From the NCBI GenBank assembly GCA_027306695.1, contig DAHUZH010000014.1, positions 1-44,913 of the forward strand: a stretch of 44,913 nt of DNA. The letters are read 5' to 3'. The position numbers were made by a program, and so were the translations under genes. The notes below the pieces were generated by a model that saw only the letters and a list, made by a program, of their open reading frames with translations, ran no database searches and had not been told where the DNA came from. Source of the DNA: Acidobacteriaceae bacterium (GTDB taxonomy: Bacteria; Acidobacteriota; Terriglobia; Terriglobales; Acidobacteriaceae). Positions 18,512 through 26,380 of this stretch are shown here, piece after piece (positions within the stretch are counted from its first letter, which is position 1; every line of letters begins with the position of its first letter).

Positions 18512-20014
18512 ATGAAACAAGAGCAGGAAACATTAACCCGGCGTAGCTTACTGCAGCGTGCTGGTTGGGCCGTGGCTGCGGCAGCACTTCCAGCTTGGCC
18601 GGCAGGGGCAGGGGTAGCAGCGGCAGAATCAGAATCGCTGGACGTTAATGAATACCCCAACCCGATCATGGATAAGCTCAGCACCTATATGGGCGAAGCA
18701 GGGAATCGTGAGCTTCCGGCTGACGTGTCTGAAAAGACGAAGCAGCATATCCTGGACACCATCGCTGCAATTATTTCTGGAGTGAATTTACCCCCAGCGC
18801 AACTGGCGCTTAAATTCGCGCGCGCTCACGCAAGTGGAAACGTCGCAACCGTCGTTGGTACCAATATATTGTGCGGTCCGATGGAGGCGGCAATCGCAAA
18901 CGGAATGATGGCCCATTCCGACGAGACGGACGATTCGCATGCTCCTTCGCAATCTCATCCAGGTTGCGGAATAGTTCCTGCAGCCCTGGCAGCAGCTGAG
19001 CAGTTCGGTGTCAGCGGAGCCAGGTTTGTGCGTGCTGTTGCGCTTGGGTACGACATAGGGACCCGCGTTACGATGTCGTTGGGAGGCTTGCCATTTCAAG
19101 AAAAATCCCATCGGGACACGCATGCCATTGCCAATACTTTTGGAGCCTCCGCAGCGGCAGGTTGCACAGCAGATTTGAGTGCGCAGCAGATGCGTTGGTT
19201 GCTAGACTATGCTGCTCAGCAGGCCTCGGGAATCGCCGCTTGGCAGCGTGATACTCAGCATATCGAGAAGGCATTTGTCTTTGGTGGTATGACCGCACGC
19301 AACGGCGTTACCGCTGCCCTGTTGGTTCAACTAGGCGCCACGGGCGTAAATGATATTTTTTTCGGCCCTGACAACTTTCTTGCCGCTAATACACCCGATG
19401 CCGATCCGAATAAACTGATCGACAAGCTTGGTGTGCGCTATGAAGTTACTCGGACAAACATTAAGAAGTGGACTGTAGGGTCCCCGATCCAGGCAGTTCT
19501 GGATGCACTCGATCTCATCATCAAGCAACATCCGTTCAAGCTCGATCAGCTACAGTCAGCGACTGCGCGCGTCAATACTTACGAAGCGACTATAGTAAAC
19601 AACCGTGATATGCCGGACATCTCTATGCAGCATATGATGGCCGTAATGCTTGTCGACAAGACGGTCAATTTCCAATCTGCACACGACAAAGCGCGGATGC
19701 AAGATCCAGAGATTCTTCGTGTGCGCACCAAGGTGCATCTCGTTCCTGACGCGGAACTGGATCAGCTATATCCTAAGCGAATAGCCATCGTGGATGTGAT
19801 ACTGAAAGACGGTACTCACTACACCCAGCGCGTAGATGCGGTACGTGGAACTGCACAAAATCCGATGACTCACGATGAGCTTGTTGCAAAATGTCGCGAT
19901 TTGATCGCGCCCATCTTCGGTCAGGCGGCTTGCATGCGGTTAATCGATGCGGTGTTCAATCTTGATAACATAAAGGACATTCGCACGCTCCGTCCTTTAC
20001 TCCAGCGCACTTGA
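18512..20014 (+). CDS. Tat-exported MmgE/PrpD family protein
   Basis: 500 residues. The N-terminus has a twin-arginine signal: LTRRSLLQ (Arg10-Arg11), a long alanine-rich core and cleavage near AGVAAAE. The mature part is MmgE/PrpD-like: VSEKTKQHILDTIAAIISG, the HSDETDDSHAPSQSHPGCGIVPAALA segment (here split as HSDETDDSHAP and HPGCGIVPAALA) and a C-terminal LVAKCRDLIAP. Known members are 2-methylcitrate dehydratase, cis-aconitate decarboxylase and iminodisuccinate epimerase-type enzymes, mostly cytoplasmic. Export to the periplasm is therefore notable. A Shine-Dalgarno (AAAGGAA) precedes ATG 18512. It follows the large TonB receptor on the same strand and probably acts on the imported compound; the reaction is unknown. 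Confidence 0.85.
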   Translation: MKQEQETLTRRSLLQRAGWAVAAAALPAWPAGAGVAAAESESLDVNEYPNPIMDKLSTYMGEAGNRELPADVSEKTKQHILDTIAAIISGVNLPPAQLALKFARAHASGNVATVVGTNILCGPMEAAIANGMMAHSDETDDSHAPSQSHPGCGIVPAALAAAEQFGVSGARFVRAVALGYDIGTRVTMSLGGLPFQEKSHRDTHAIANTFGASAAAGCTADLSAQQMRWLLDYAAQQASGIAAWQRDTQHIEKAFVFGGMTARNGVTAALLVQLGATGVNDIFFGPDNFLAANTPDADPNKLIDKLGVRYEVTRTNIKKWTVGSPIQAVLDALDLIIKQHPFKLDQLQSATARVNTYEATIVNNRDMPDISMQHMMAVMLVDKTVNFQSAHDKARMQDPEILRVRTKVHLVPDAELDQLYPKRIAIVDVILKDGTHYTQRVDAVRGTAQNPMTHDELVAKCRDLIAPIFGQAACMRLIDAVFNLDNIKDIRTLRPLLQRT

Positions 20015-20068
20015 GGAGAGATAGTTGCGATTCACGCTTCTTTTAAGTGTGTATTAAGCGACTAGCTG

Positions 20069-20096
20069 GCGGCTTTTCTGTAAAAAGAAAAGCCGC
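20069..20096. terminator. Terminator between convergent genes
   Basis: GCGGCTTTTCT (20069-20079) pairs perfectly with AGAAAAGCCGC (20086-20096), an 11-bp stem with a 6-nt loop. It lies between the MmgE/PrpD gene (plus) and the small secreted paralog (minus), where a bidirectional terminator is expected. No long U-tract flanks it, but the A/T-rich inner stem is typical. Confidence 0.65.
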
Positions 20097-20143
20097 TTCG
20101 ATTAGGACTGCGCAATGCATAGCAATGAGGATGATACTCCGGG

Positions 20144-20647
20144 CTATTGTGCAAAGAGAGCATTTTTGTTCGGAACCTTGTGCTGGATTTCGGCGCGGAT
20201 CGCTTCGCCCTTCTTCAATGCGCCATCTTCGCTGCTGGCGACTTTGAAGGGAACCTCTATAGCGATCATTCCGAATGTCTGGCCGTGGAGATCATCAATC
20301 GGCAACCGCACTTTATAAAAGCCCTCTTCACGGTGCTCGACCTTGGCTTTTCCGGAACGTTCCACAGCAATGTCCTTGGCGGAATCCTTCTGCCCAATTA
20401 GCCCTGGAAGAGTGTTGGCTATAACGACGCTGTAGCTTAAGCCAGGAGGTACAGCATGCAGACCGATTCTTTGTACTTCCGGATGATGTTCTTTTGCTGC
20501 CATGATTAGCTTTTGCGCGTAGGGGGCGTGTACCTGGACCCGGCTTTGAGCAGTCGGCGGTGTTTGTGCTAGCGCGGGGTATGTTGTGGCAGGAACAGCA
20601 AGCAATGCTGCGATAAAAGAAATCTGCGTGGAATGAAACAAGTTCAT
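20144..20647 (-). CDS. Small secreted protein, copy 1 of a tandem pair
   Basis: 167 residues with a clear Sec signal peptide (MNLFHSTQISFIAALLAVPA, cleavage near YPALAQ/TPP). The mature domain of about 130 residues has YAQKLIMAAKEHH, IGLHAVPPG, SVVIANTLPGLIG, an acidic-basic middle, then FGMIAIEVPFKVASSE and KKGEAIRAEIQHKVP. The strand order and the IGMI-EIPF-type segment recall single Cache sensory domains, but this is a weak resemblance and I do not assign it. By eye about two thirds of residues match the neighbour at 20699-21211, and both share the leader AGGAGGTTCC before ATG, so they arose by tandem duplication. The function is unknown. Confidence 0.72.
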   Translation of the reverse strand: MNLFHSTQISFIAALLAVPATTYPALAQTPPTAQSRVQVHAPYAQKLIMAAKEHHPEVQRIGLHAVPPGLSYSVVIANTLPGLIGQKDSAKDIAVERSGKAKVEHREEGFYKVRLPIDDLHGQTFGMIAIEVPFKVASSEDGALKKGEAIRAEIQHKVPNKNALFAQ

Positions 20648-20698
20648 GGAACCTCCTAGTCATGCACAAAAATAAAACCGCTAAGACATACACCCATG

Positions 20699-21211
20699 CT
20701 ACTGCGCAAAGAGAGCATCTTTGCTTGGAATCTTGTGTTGGATCTCGGCGCAAATCGCTTCGCCCTTCTTAAGCGCGTCTGCTTCGCTGCTGGCAAATTT
20801 GAAGGGTATCTCCATTGTGATCATTCCGATGGGCCTGTTACTTGCATCGTTGATTGGAAGATAAAGGTCGTAGAAGCTGCCTTCGTCGCGGCGTATGACT
20901 TTAGGTTGTCCTGAATTTTCCACAGCCATGTCATTGACGGAATCTTTATCCCCTATTTTTACGGGAAGATTGTTGGCGATAACGACGCTGGCACTCTGGC
21001 CTGGCGGTACAGCATGCAGGCCAATCTTTTGTATTGCCATATGGTGTTTTTTGGCGGCCAAGATCAATTTTTGCGCGTAAGGAGCATTTACCTGGACCTT
21101 GTTGGGGGTCGGCGATACCTGTGCAAGCGCTGGGCAACCAATAGATACGGAGAACGATACTGAGAACAATGCTGCAATACAAAGTGTTTGCTGGCGATGG
21201 AAAAAATTCAT
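20699..21211 (-). CDS. Small secreted protein, copy 2 of a tandem pair
   Basis: 170 residues with a signal peptide (cleavage near CPALAQ/VSP). The mature part repeats the pattern of copy 1: VNAPYAQKLILAAKKHH, IGLHAVPPGQSASVVIAN, GMITMEIPFKFASSE, KKGEAICAEIQHKIPSKDALFAQ. The C-terminal ends of the two copies are nearly the same (NALFAQ and DALFAQ). A GGAGGTTCC leader precedes ATG. The copies are separated by 51 bp and run in the same direction, opposite to their neighbours. It is probably the first gene of a two-gene operon whose promoter lies in the AT-rich gap beyond 21211. The function is unknown; periplasmic location is inferred. Confidence 0.72.
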   Translation of the reverse strand: MNFFHRQQTLCIAALFSVSFSVSIGCPALAQVSPTPNKVQVNAPYAQKLILAAKKHHMAIQKIGLHAVPPGQSASVVIANNLPVKIGDKDSVNDMAVENSGQPKVIRRDEGSFYDLYLPINDASNRPIGMITMEIPFKFASSEADALKKGEAICAEIQHKIPSKDALFAQ

Positions 21212-21741
21212 GGAACCTCCGGAGTCGTGTTTCAGTAGTAGCCTTGGCGACCCTCTAGGTATTGATGCGGGACGACAAGTATTCAGTGGAAAAAAGGTCG
21301 GCTGCGGATTGACTTGGAATATCTACAATTTTAGCCATAAAAATGAGGATGAGAGAACCTGCAAGAGTTGCTGGGGATTATGCTTAAAGCAATATCTCTT
21401 CATGGGTAAGGAGCAATTGTCTAACTTTCACTTCTTTCCAAAACCAAATCTGTAGCTTTCGTTAGTAATGACATTGTCTGATTAATTATGGGTGAATAAT
21501 AAATTAAATTATTTTCATGATTGCCTCTAACCTCTGCCTGGGAAGTTGGCATATTTCATCATCTTCAGATTCAGCATTTCTTTCAGGATTTTTTCATCTA
21601 CGGCAGATTAAATTACATACTATGGTCGTTCCTCCAATGGGTCATGTCGAACGCATAATAGCCGGAGATGAATCGTCATTTAGCGGTGGATAAGTGAGCG
21701 AAGAGATATTGGAACAAGAACGATATAACCAGGAGGGTTAA
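21212..21741. other. AT-rich divergent intergenic region
   Basis: 530 bp between the secreted paralog operon (minus) and the YncE-like gene (plus). No gene is supported; a plus-strand open frame at 21099-21455 overlaps the paralog and has no plausible start signal. The stretch at about 21460-21520 is especially A/T-rich and could hold divergent promoters. AGGAGGG at 21731-21737 is the ribosome-binding site of the next gene. Confidence 0.5.
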
Positions 21742-22779
21742 ATGAAGAAACTATTGGGTATGTTCGGGATATTCTGTTATGTCATGTCGGCCCAATTGTT
21801 GTGGGCCCAGGGGCCTGCGCCTCTAAGGCTCGTTCAGAAATACACGATGCCAAGTAACATTATGGGCCACTTCGATCATTTTGCTGTCGATCTTCAAGGG
21901 AACCGGTTGTTTGCAACTCCTGAAACTTTTCACGCCGTGCTCGTCTTCGATATCGGCTCGGGAAAGATGATCCATACGATCAGCGGGATTGCTGTACCTC
22001 ACGCTCCGTTATATCGCAGCGACAACCAGCGCCTATACATTACCTATGGCGGAGGCGGTGCTGCAGGCGGGGTGAAGATGTTCGATGGAAAAACTTACGA
22101 TCTCATCCAGGACATCAAGCTTCTCCCAGACGCAGATCCTATGGCTTATGACCCCGTGACGAAATATATGTACGTCAACAACGGCGGAGGTGACGCGCAT
22201 GAGACGTATTCAATGGTCAACGTTATCGATATCGGCACGAATCCCATGAAGAAACTTAAAGAATTCAAAGTGCCAGGGGACACTCTTGAATCCATCGCGT
22301 TGGAGAAGGGCAGTTCAAGGATGTACGTGAACAACAGAGATAAGAACCAGGTGGACGTGATCGACCGCAACAGTGGAAAAATAGTTGCAAGCTGGCCAGT
22401 CACCATGGGTAAGACCAATGTTCCCCTCGCTCTGGATGAGGCCCATCATCGCCTTTTTGTAGGCTGCCGCAGTGGAGTCATTGTTGTTTTCGATACCAGG
22501 ACTGGCAAAGAGATGCAGTCGTTTCCCATTGCGAAAGGAATAGATGATTTGGTTTTTGATGCAGCCAGTATGCGGCTCTATGCACCTTGCGGTGGGGGCG
22601 CGGGAGAAATTGATGTCTATAAAGAACAGACAGCAAATCATTACCAGCTTCTAGGGAAAATCCCCTCTGGACCCGGAGGAAAAACTGCGCTTCTTGTTCC
22701 CTCGCTCAAGAAATACTTCGTAGCGGTTCCATCTGGCGCAAGCACTCCGCCTCAGGTATACGTTTATAATGTTCAGTGA
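21742..22779 (+). CDS. Secreted YncE-like beta-propeller protein
   Basis: 345 residues with a signal peptide (MKKLLGMFGIFCYVMSAQ, cleavage near LLWAQ/GPA). The mature part is made of repeats of about 40 residues of the YVTN/NHL kind: RLFATPETFHAVLVFDIGSGK, RLYITYGG-GGVKMFDGKTYD, KYMYVNNGG-MVNVIDIGT, RMYVNNRDKNQVDVIDRNSGK, RLFVGCRSGVIVVFDTRTGK and RLYAPCGGG-EIDVYKE. This fits a seven-blade propeller of the YncE type, periplasmic and usually ligand- or protein-binding rather than catalytic. It has a strong AGGAGGG site. Before the IS insertion downstream it was followed after 56 nt by the MerP-like gene. Confidence 0.82.
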   Translation: MKKLLGMFGIFCYVMSAQLLWAQGPAPLRLVQKYTMPSNIMGHFDHFAVDLQGNRLFATPETFHAVLVFDIGSGKMIHTISGIAVPHAPLYRSDNQRLYITYGGGGAAGGVKMFDGKTYDLIQDIKLLPDADPMAYDPVTKYMYVNNGGGDAHETYSMVNVIDIGTNPMKKLKEFKVPGDTLESIALEKGSSRMYVNNRDKNQVDVIDRNSGKIVASWPVTMGKTNVPLALDEAHHRLFVGCRSGVIVVFDTRTGKEMQSFPIAKGIDDLVFDAASMRLYAPCGGGAGEIDVYKEQTANHYQLLGKIPSGPGGKTALLVPSLKKYFVAVPSGASTPPQVYVYNVQ

Positions 22780-22825
22780 AACTGACGGCGCGAACCTTCC
22801 GCGTAATCGCCCGCTTCTTCTATTA

Positions 22826-23645
22826 GTGGGTGTTAACACTACGTCAATACAGTTCGTGTAGTTTTGTCCTTAATGGAGATTACCGAAGAGCGGTACGCGA
22901 GAATCAAGGATAGTTTGCCGGTGCAGCGCGGCAATGTAAGCCTGTCCAACCTTCAACTGCTGAATGCGCTGTTGTATGTGGCCGAGCATGGATGCAAGTG
23001 GCGTGGGCTGCCGAAGCGGTTCGGCAACTGGCACACCATCTACACCCGGATGAACCGCTGGTCGAAGAGCGGTGTGCTCGATCGCATCTTCGAAAAGCTG
23101 CAACTGGAGCAGATCGTGCGTATCGGGATTGAGGCGGTCGCGCTGGATTCAACCTCGATCGAGGTGCATCCGGATGGCACTGGGGCGTTAAAAAAAACGG
23201 ACCGCAGGCCATTGGCAAGTCGCGCGGCGGGTGGAATACCAGGATTCATCTGGTTGCCGCGGATGCTCGAACGGCCATAACCTTCGCGCTCTCGCCCGGC
23301 AACGCGCACGACGCGCCGGAGGGCCGGGAACCGCTGCGGGATCTTCCGCCCATGCCGGAAGGCGTTCCGATGCTGATGGACCGCGCTTGCGAGGGCGATG
23401 AAACGCGGCAACTTGTACTGGCCCTCGGCATGGTTCCCGTCGTGCCGCCGAAGTCCAACCGCGTCGATCCCTGGCGCTACGCGCCGTACTCTCTACAAAA
23501 AGCGCAATGAAATCGAACGCCTTTTCCGGCGATTGAAAGGCTACCGGCGCATCTTCTCGCGCTTCGAGTAGCTGGATGTGGTCTTCCTCGGCTTCCTGTC
23601 CTTTGCCTTCATCGTCGAGGCACTTCGCTAAGTGTTAACACGCCC
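22826..23645 (+). mobile_element. Decayed IS5-family (IS427-like) insertion sequence
   Basis: An 820-bp element. The outer ends, taken with the flanking TA, read TAGTGGGTGTTAACACT (22824-22840) on the left and, in reverse complement, TAGGGCGTGTTAACACT (23631-23647) on the right: 15 of 17 positions match. TA at 22824-22825 and 23646-23647 is the expected target duplication for this group. The interior holds one transposase gene that is no longer intact. The element separates the YncE-like gene from the MerP-like gene and ends 10 bp before the latter's start codon. Confidence 0.85.
22873..23631 (+). pseudogene. IS5-family DDE transposase, broken
   Basis: The first frame (ATG 22873 to 23280) encodes the N-terminal half: LLYVAEHGCKWRGLPKRFGNW, then VALDSTSIEVHPDGTGA with the first catalytic Asp. 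At A8 (23190-23197) the reading must slip by -1, as in IS427-group programmed frameshifting, to continue as GPQAIGKSRGGWNTRIHLVA and LMDRACEGDETR. A second shift between about 23478 and 23502 is needed to reach YKKRNEIERLFRRLKGYRRI (catalytic Glu region), and TAG at 23569-23571 interrupts that frame before LDVVFLGFLSFAFIVEALR. The last two lesions are not programmed, so the copy is inactive unless helped in trans. Confidence 0.88.
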
Positions 23646-23657
23646 TAGGAGGTTGTC

Positions 23658-23936
23658 GTGAAACGAATTCTTGTAGTCCTATTTTGTACTGGCCTGCTAC
23701 CCGCTGCTGCGTGGGCCGCACAGAAGTCCGTCACACTGGACGTATCCGGAATGACCTGCCCCACTTGCCCGATCACAATCAAGAAAACTCTACTTAAACA
23801 ACTCGGAGTGACCGGCGTTACCGTGCATTACCAAAAGAAGGAACTGGTGGTGGCGTTCGATGACGCAAAAACCAATGCAGAGGCGATTACAAAATCGACC
23901 GCTTCCATTGGTTTTCCATCGACGGTGGCCAGGTAA
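23658..23936 (+). CDS. merP: MerP-like periplasmic heavy-metal-binding protein
   Basis: 92 residues: a signal peptide (MKRILVVLFCTGLLPAAAWA) and one HMA domain with GMTCPTCPITIKKTL, the metal-binding pair being Cys34 and Cys37. The CPIT-KK sequence around the second cysteine is the MerP rather than the CopZ version. MerP passes Hg(II) to the MerT permease, but no merT, merA or merR is in the window, so the role here is unsure and the symbol reflects family only. The start is GTG 23658 behind AGGAGG (23647-23652). The IS5-type element ends directly before this site, so the gene's original upstream DNA has been displaced. Confidence 0.75.
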   Translation: MKRILVVLFCTGLLPAAAWAAQKSVTLDVSGMTCPTCPITIKKTLLKQLGVTGVTVHYQKKELVVAFDDAKTNAEAITKSTASIGFPSTVAR

Positions 23937-23976
23937 AAGGCCACAAGCCGCTCGCGTGCAATAAACTGGAAGCAGT

Positions 23977-25047
23977 ATGATTCCGACCCTTGAATGGACC
24001 GATGCAGGCGTACGCTTCCTGGACCAGACGAAGCTGCCGCTGGAAGAAACCTATGTTCTGGCCACGGACTATCGCGCAGTCGCCGAAGTCATCCGCACCA
24101 TGGTGGTGCGCGGCGCCCCGGCCATTGGCGTAAGCGCGGCCATGGGCGTGGCGCTTGGCGTGCTGCGTTCTCCAGCTACCGACGTCGAGCAACTGCACCA
24201 CGAACTGCACCTCATCTGCGAGACCCTCGCGGCCACGCGCCCCACAGCCGTCAATTTATTCTGGGGCATTGAACGCATTCGCCATCTGGTCCGCACCCTT
24301 TCCAACGCGCCCCGCGTGACCGTCGCACATATCCAGCGGGCCGCAGTTGCCGAAGCCTGCCGCATGTATGACGAAGACATTGCCGCCTGCCGCGCCATGG
24401 GTGCGCTGGGCGCGCGTTTACTGCCGCTCTCCGGTGGCGTGCTGACCCACTGCAACGCTGGCGCGCTGGCGACCTGCGGCTACGGAACGGCGCTGGGCGT
24501 CATTCGCGCGGCGGTCGAGCGTGGCCATGAAATCCATGTCTACGCGGATGAGACGCGGCCATTTCTGCAAGGCGCGCGGCTGACCGCGTGGGAGCTGCTG
24601 CACGACAATATCCCGACGACCGTGCTCTGCGACAACATGGCGGCCAGCCAGATGCGCGCCGGAAAAATCCAGGCCGTCATCGTGGGCGCGGACCGCATCG
24701 CCGCCAACGGAGACGTGGCCAATAAAATCGGCACGTATGGAGTTGCCGTTCTCGCGAAAGAACACGGCATTCCGTTTTATGTCGCCGCTCCCTGGTCCAC
24801 CATCGACATGGCGACCGCAACCGGCGAGCAAATTCCCATCGAAGAACGCGCAGCCAATGAAGTCACGCATATCAATGGCAAGCAGATTGCGCCGTCGAAT
24901 GCGGAGATCGTAAACCCGGCCTTTGATGTAACACCTGCAAAGTATGTGACTGCAATCATTACCGAGCGCGGCGTGCTGCGCGCGCCGTATGACGAGGCAT
25001 TGCGCACAGTAGCGGAGCAAACCATGTCTGCTGTCCCAGTCGTGTAA
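23977..25047 (+). CDS. mtnA: S-methyl-5-thioribose-1-phosphate isomerase
   Basis: Cytoplasmic methionine-salvage enzyme converting methylthioribose-1-phosphate to methylthioribulose-1-phosphate. 356 residues, the family's usual length. Conserved blocks: [35 protein letters not shown] with the catalytic Cys, [19 protein letters not shown], and [12 protein letters not shown] followed by [21 protein letters not shown] with the catalytic Asp, then [12 protein letters not shown]. No other methionine-salvage gene is nearby. The start ATG 23977 lies 40 bp after the MerP-like gene; GC content rises sharply here, marking the end of the accessory block. Confidence 0.95.
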   Translation: MIPTLEWTDAGVRFLDQTKLPLEETYVLATDYRAVAEVIRTMVVRGAPAIGVSAAMGVALGVLRSPATDVEQLHHELHLICETLAATRPTAVNLFWGIERIRHLVRTLSNAPRVTVAHIQRAAVAEACRMYDEDIAACRAMGALGARLLPLSGGVLTHCNAGALATCGYGTALGVIRAAVERGHEIHVYADETRPFLQGARLTAWELLHDNIPTTVLCDNMAASQMRAGKIQAVIVGADRIAANGDVANKIGTYGVAVLAKEHGIPFYVAAPWSTIDMATATGEQIPIEERAANEVTHINGKQIAPSNAEIVNPAFDVTPAKYVTAIITERGVLRAPYDEALRTVAEQTMSAVPVV

Positions 25048-25095
25048 ATTGTTGCTTAAAGCAGATTCAAGATTAGTGTAGCTGGATGACAAAAG

Positions 25096-25240
25096 GAGTC
25101 ATTCTGAACGGAGGTCGGCCGCTGCGGCGACCGACCGAAGTGAAGAATCCAGAGAATACGCGCTTAGACTGTGTCGCCATCACCCTCTGGATTCTTCGCG
25201 GAGTTTATCCTGAGCAGGGCCGAAAGATTCAGAATGACTC
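25096..25240. repeat. Dispersed palindromic repeat element
   Basis: A 145-bp non-coding palindrome between mtnA and scoB. The ends GAGTCATTCTGAA (25096-25108) and TTCAGAATGACTC (25228-25240) are exact complements over 13 bp, and an inner pair, GAAGAATCCAGAG (25142-25154) with CTCTGGATTCTTC (25185-25197), is also exact over 13 bp. A further small palindrome (GGTCGG/ACCGACC) lies in the left half. The GTCATTCTGA...GAAGAATC wording is that of short repeats scattered through acidobacterial genomes. It sits between convergent genes and may also act as a terminator. Confidence 0.7.
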
Positions 25241-25282
25241 ACCCTAATTTTTGATAACAGTATCTGTGATCCGTGGAACCGC

Positions 25283-26005
25283 TTAGTCCTGCACTATTGT
25301 TTTCAATCGTTCGCTGACGATCAGCTTCGGTTCCGTAGCCGCCTGCACCTGGTCCACCGTCAGGCCAGCCGCAATCTCTTCCAGCACCAAGCCTTGCGGC
25401 GTCACGCGAATGTAAGCCATCTCCGTCGCAATGTCGTCCACCACGCCCAAGCCGGTAATCGGCAGCGTGCAGTGTTTGAGTATCTTCGGGTGGCCGTCTT
25501 TCGTCGTATGCTCCATAGCGACGATGACGCGCCGGGCGCTCGCGACCAGATCCATGGCCCCGCCCATGCCCTTCACCATTTTTCCTGGAATCATCCAGTT
25601 CGCCAGGTTGCCCGCTTCATCCACTTCCATCGCGCCCAGAATGCTCAGATCGACGTGGCCACCACGAATCATGGCAAACGAATCGGCGCTGGAGAAATAG
25701 GAGGTCCCCGGCAGCTCCGTCACTGTTTCCTTGCCAGCGTTGATCAGGTCCGGGTCTTCCTCACCGGCCAGCGGATACGGTCCCACTCCCAGCATTCCGT
25801 TCTCGGATTGCAAGACCACTTCCATCCCCGCTGGAACGTAATTCGCCACCAGGGTCGGCATGCCAATGCCAAGGTTGACATAAAAACCATCGCGCAGTTC
25901 TTGCGCCACCCGCCTGGCAATTCCCTGGACAAGCTGCTCGCGTTTTCCCCGCTTGTCGCTCAAATTGCCGTCCTGCTTTTCGACCTCACGCGATCCAGCG
26001 GCCAT
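25283..26005 (-). CDS. scoB: 3-oxoacid CoA-transferase subunit B
   Basis: 240 residues, beta subunit of the family I CoA-transferases (SCOT/AtoA type), which move CoA from succinyl-CoA to acetoacetate or a related 3-oxoacid. The catalytic glutamate lies in the SENG motif ([16 protein letters not shown]). Other family blocks are [32 protein letters not shown] and [23 protein letters not shown]. An AAGGAC site precedes the ATG. Normally scoB follows scoA with little or no gap; here 375 bp and an opposite-strand gene separate them. The exact acyl acceptor cannot be read from sequence. Confidence 0.92.
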   Translation of the reverse strand: MAAGSREVEKQDGNLSDKRGKREQLVQGIARRVAQELRDGFYVNLGIGMPTLVANYVPAGMEVVLQSENGMLGVGPYPLAGEEDPDLINAGKETVTELPGTSYFSSADSFAMIRGGHVDLSILGAMEVDEAGNLANWMIPGKMVKGMGGAMDLVASARRVIVAMEHTTKDGHPKILKHCTLPITGLGVVDDIATEMAYIRVTPQGLVLEEIAAGLTVDQVQAATEPKLIVSERLKTIVQD

Positions 26006-26073
26006 TCTTTAGTCCTTCCCTTCGTTGCGTCCACGGTTGAATTCGATACAGTATTGCTAGTGGATTTTTCCGG

Positions 26074-26370
26074 TTGAATCGTTCCTTCTTCCATTGGCGC
26101 GTCCCTTCCTTGCTGCGTGGCAACATCCTGGTGCTCGGCAGCCTGGGCGCCTCATTTGTGCTCACCAAATTTCCGGCAAATCGGCCCACCCCCGCGATAA
26201 TTTTTCCCGTCCTCTTCTCCATCCTCGGAGCAGTGGAGACATTTCGTTGCCTGCGCTCGCGCTGGAGCTTTTATCATGGCGCGGTCATGATTAGCCTGTA
26301 TATGGACGCCATGGCGTTGACCATGATTGTCTTCCTTGCGTTTTATCCCCTGCTGTCGCAATGGCGCTGA
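26074..26370 (+). CDS. Small membrane protein inserted between scoA and scoB
   Basis: 98 residues from TTG 26074, with about three membrane segments: GNILVLGSLGASFVL (about 16-30), TPAIIFPVLFSILGAV (about 39-54) and a long C-terminal one around MISLYMDAMALTMIVFLAFYPLL. A basic loop (RCLRSRWSFYHG) sits in between. The hydrophobic pattern is coherent and the opposite strand codes for charged nonsense, so I think the gene is real. The start is weak (TTG, no clear ribosome-binding site). It fills the gap between scoB and scoA almost exactly, on the other strand. The function is not recognised. Confidence 0.5.
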   Translation: MNRSFFHWRVPSLLRGNILVLGSLGASFVLTKFPANRPTPAIIFPVLFSILGAVETFRCLRSRWSFYHGAVMISLYMDAMALTMIVFLAFYPLLSQWR

Positions 26371-26380
26371 ATCGAAACTC

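Noticed and set aside
23658-23936. MerP-like gene as evidence of a mercury-resistance operon
   Set aside because: No merR, merT or merA lies in the window and the ancestral neighbour was a YncE-like gene, so a mercury role is not supported.
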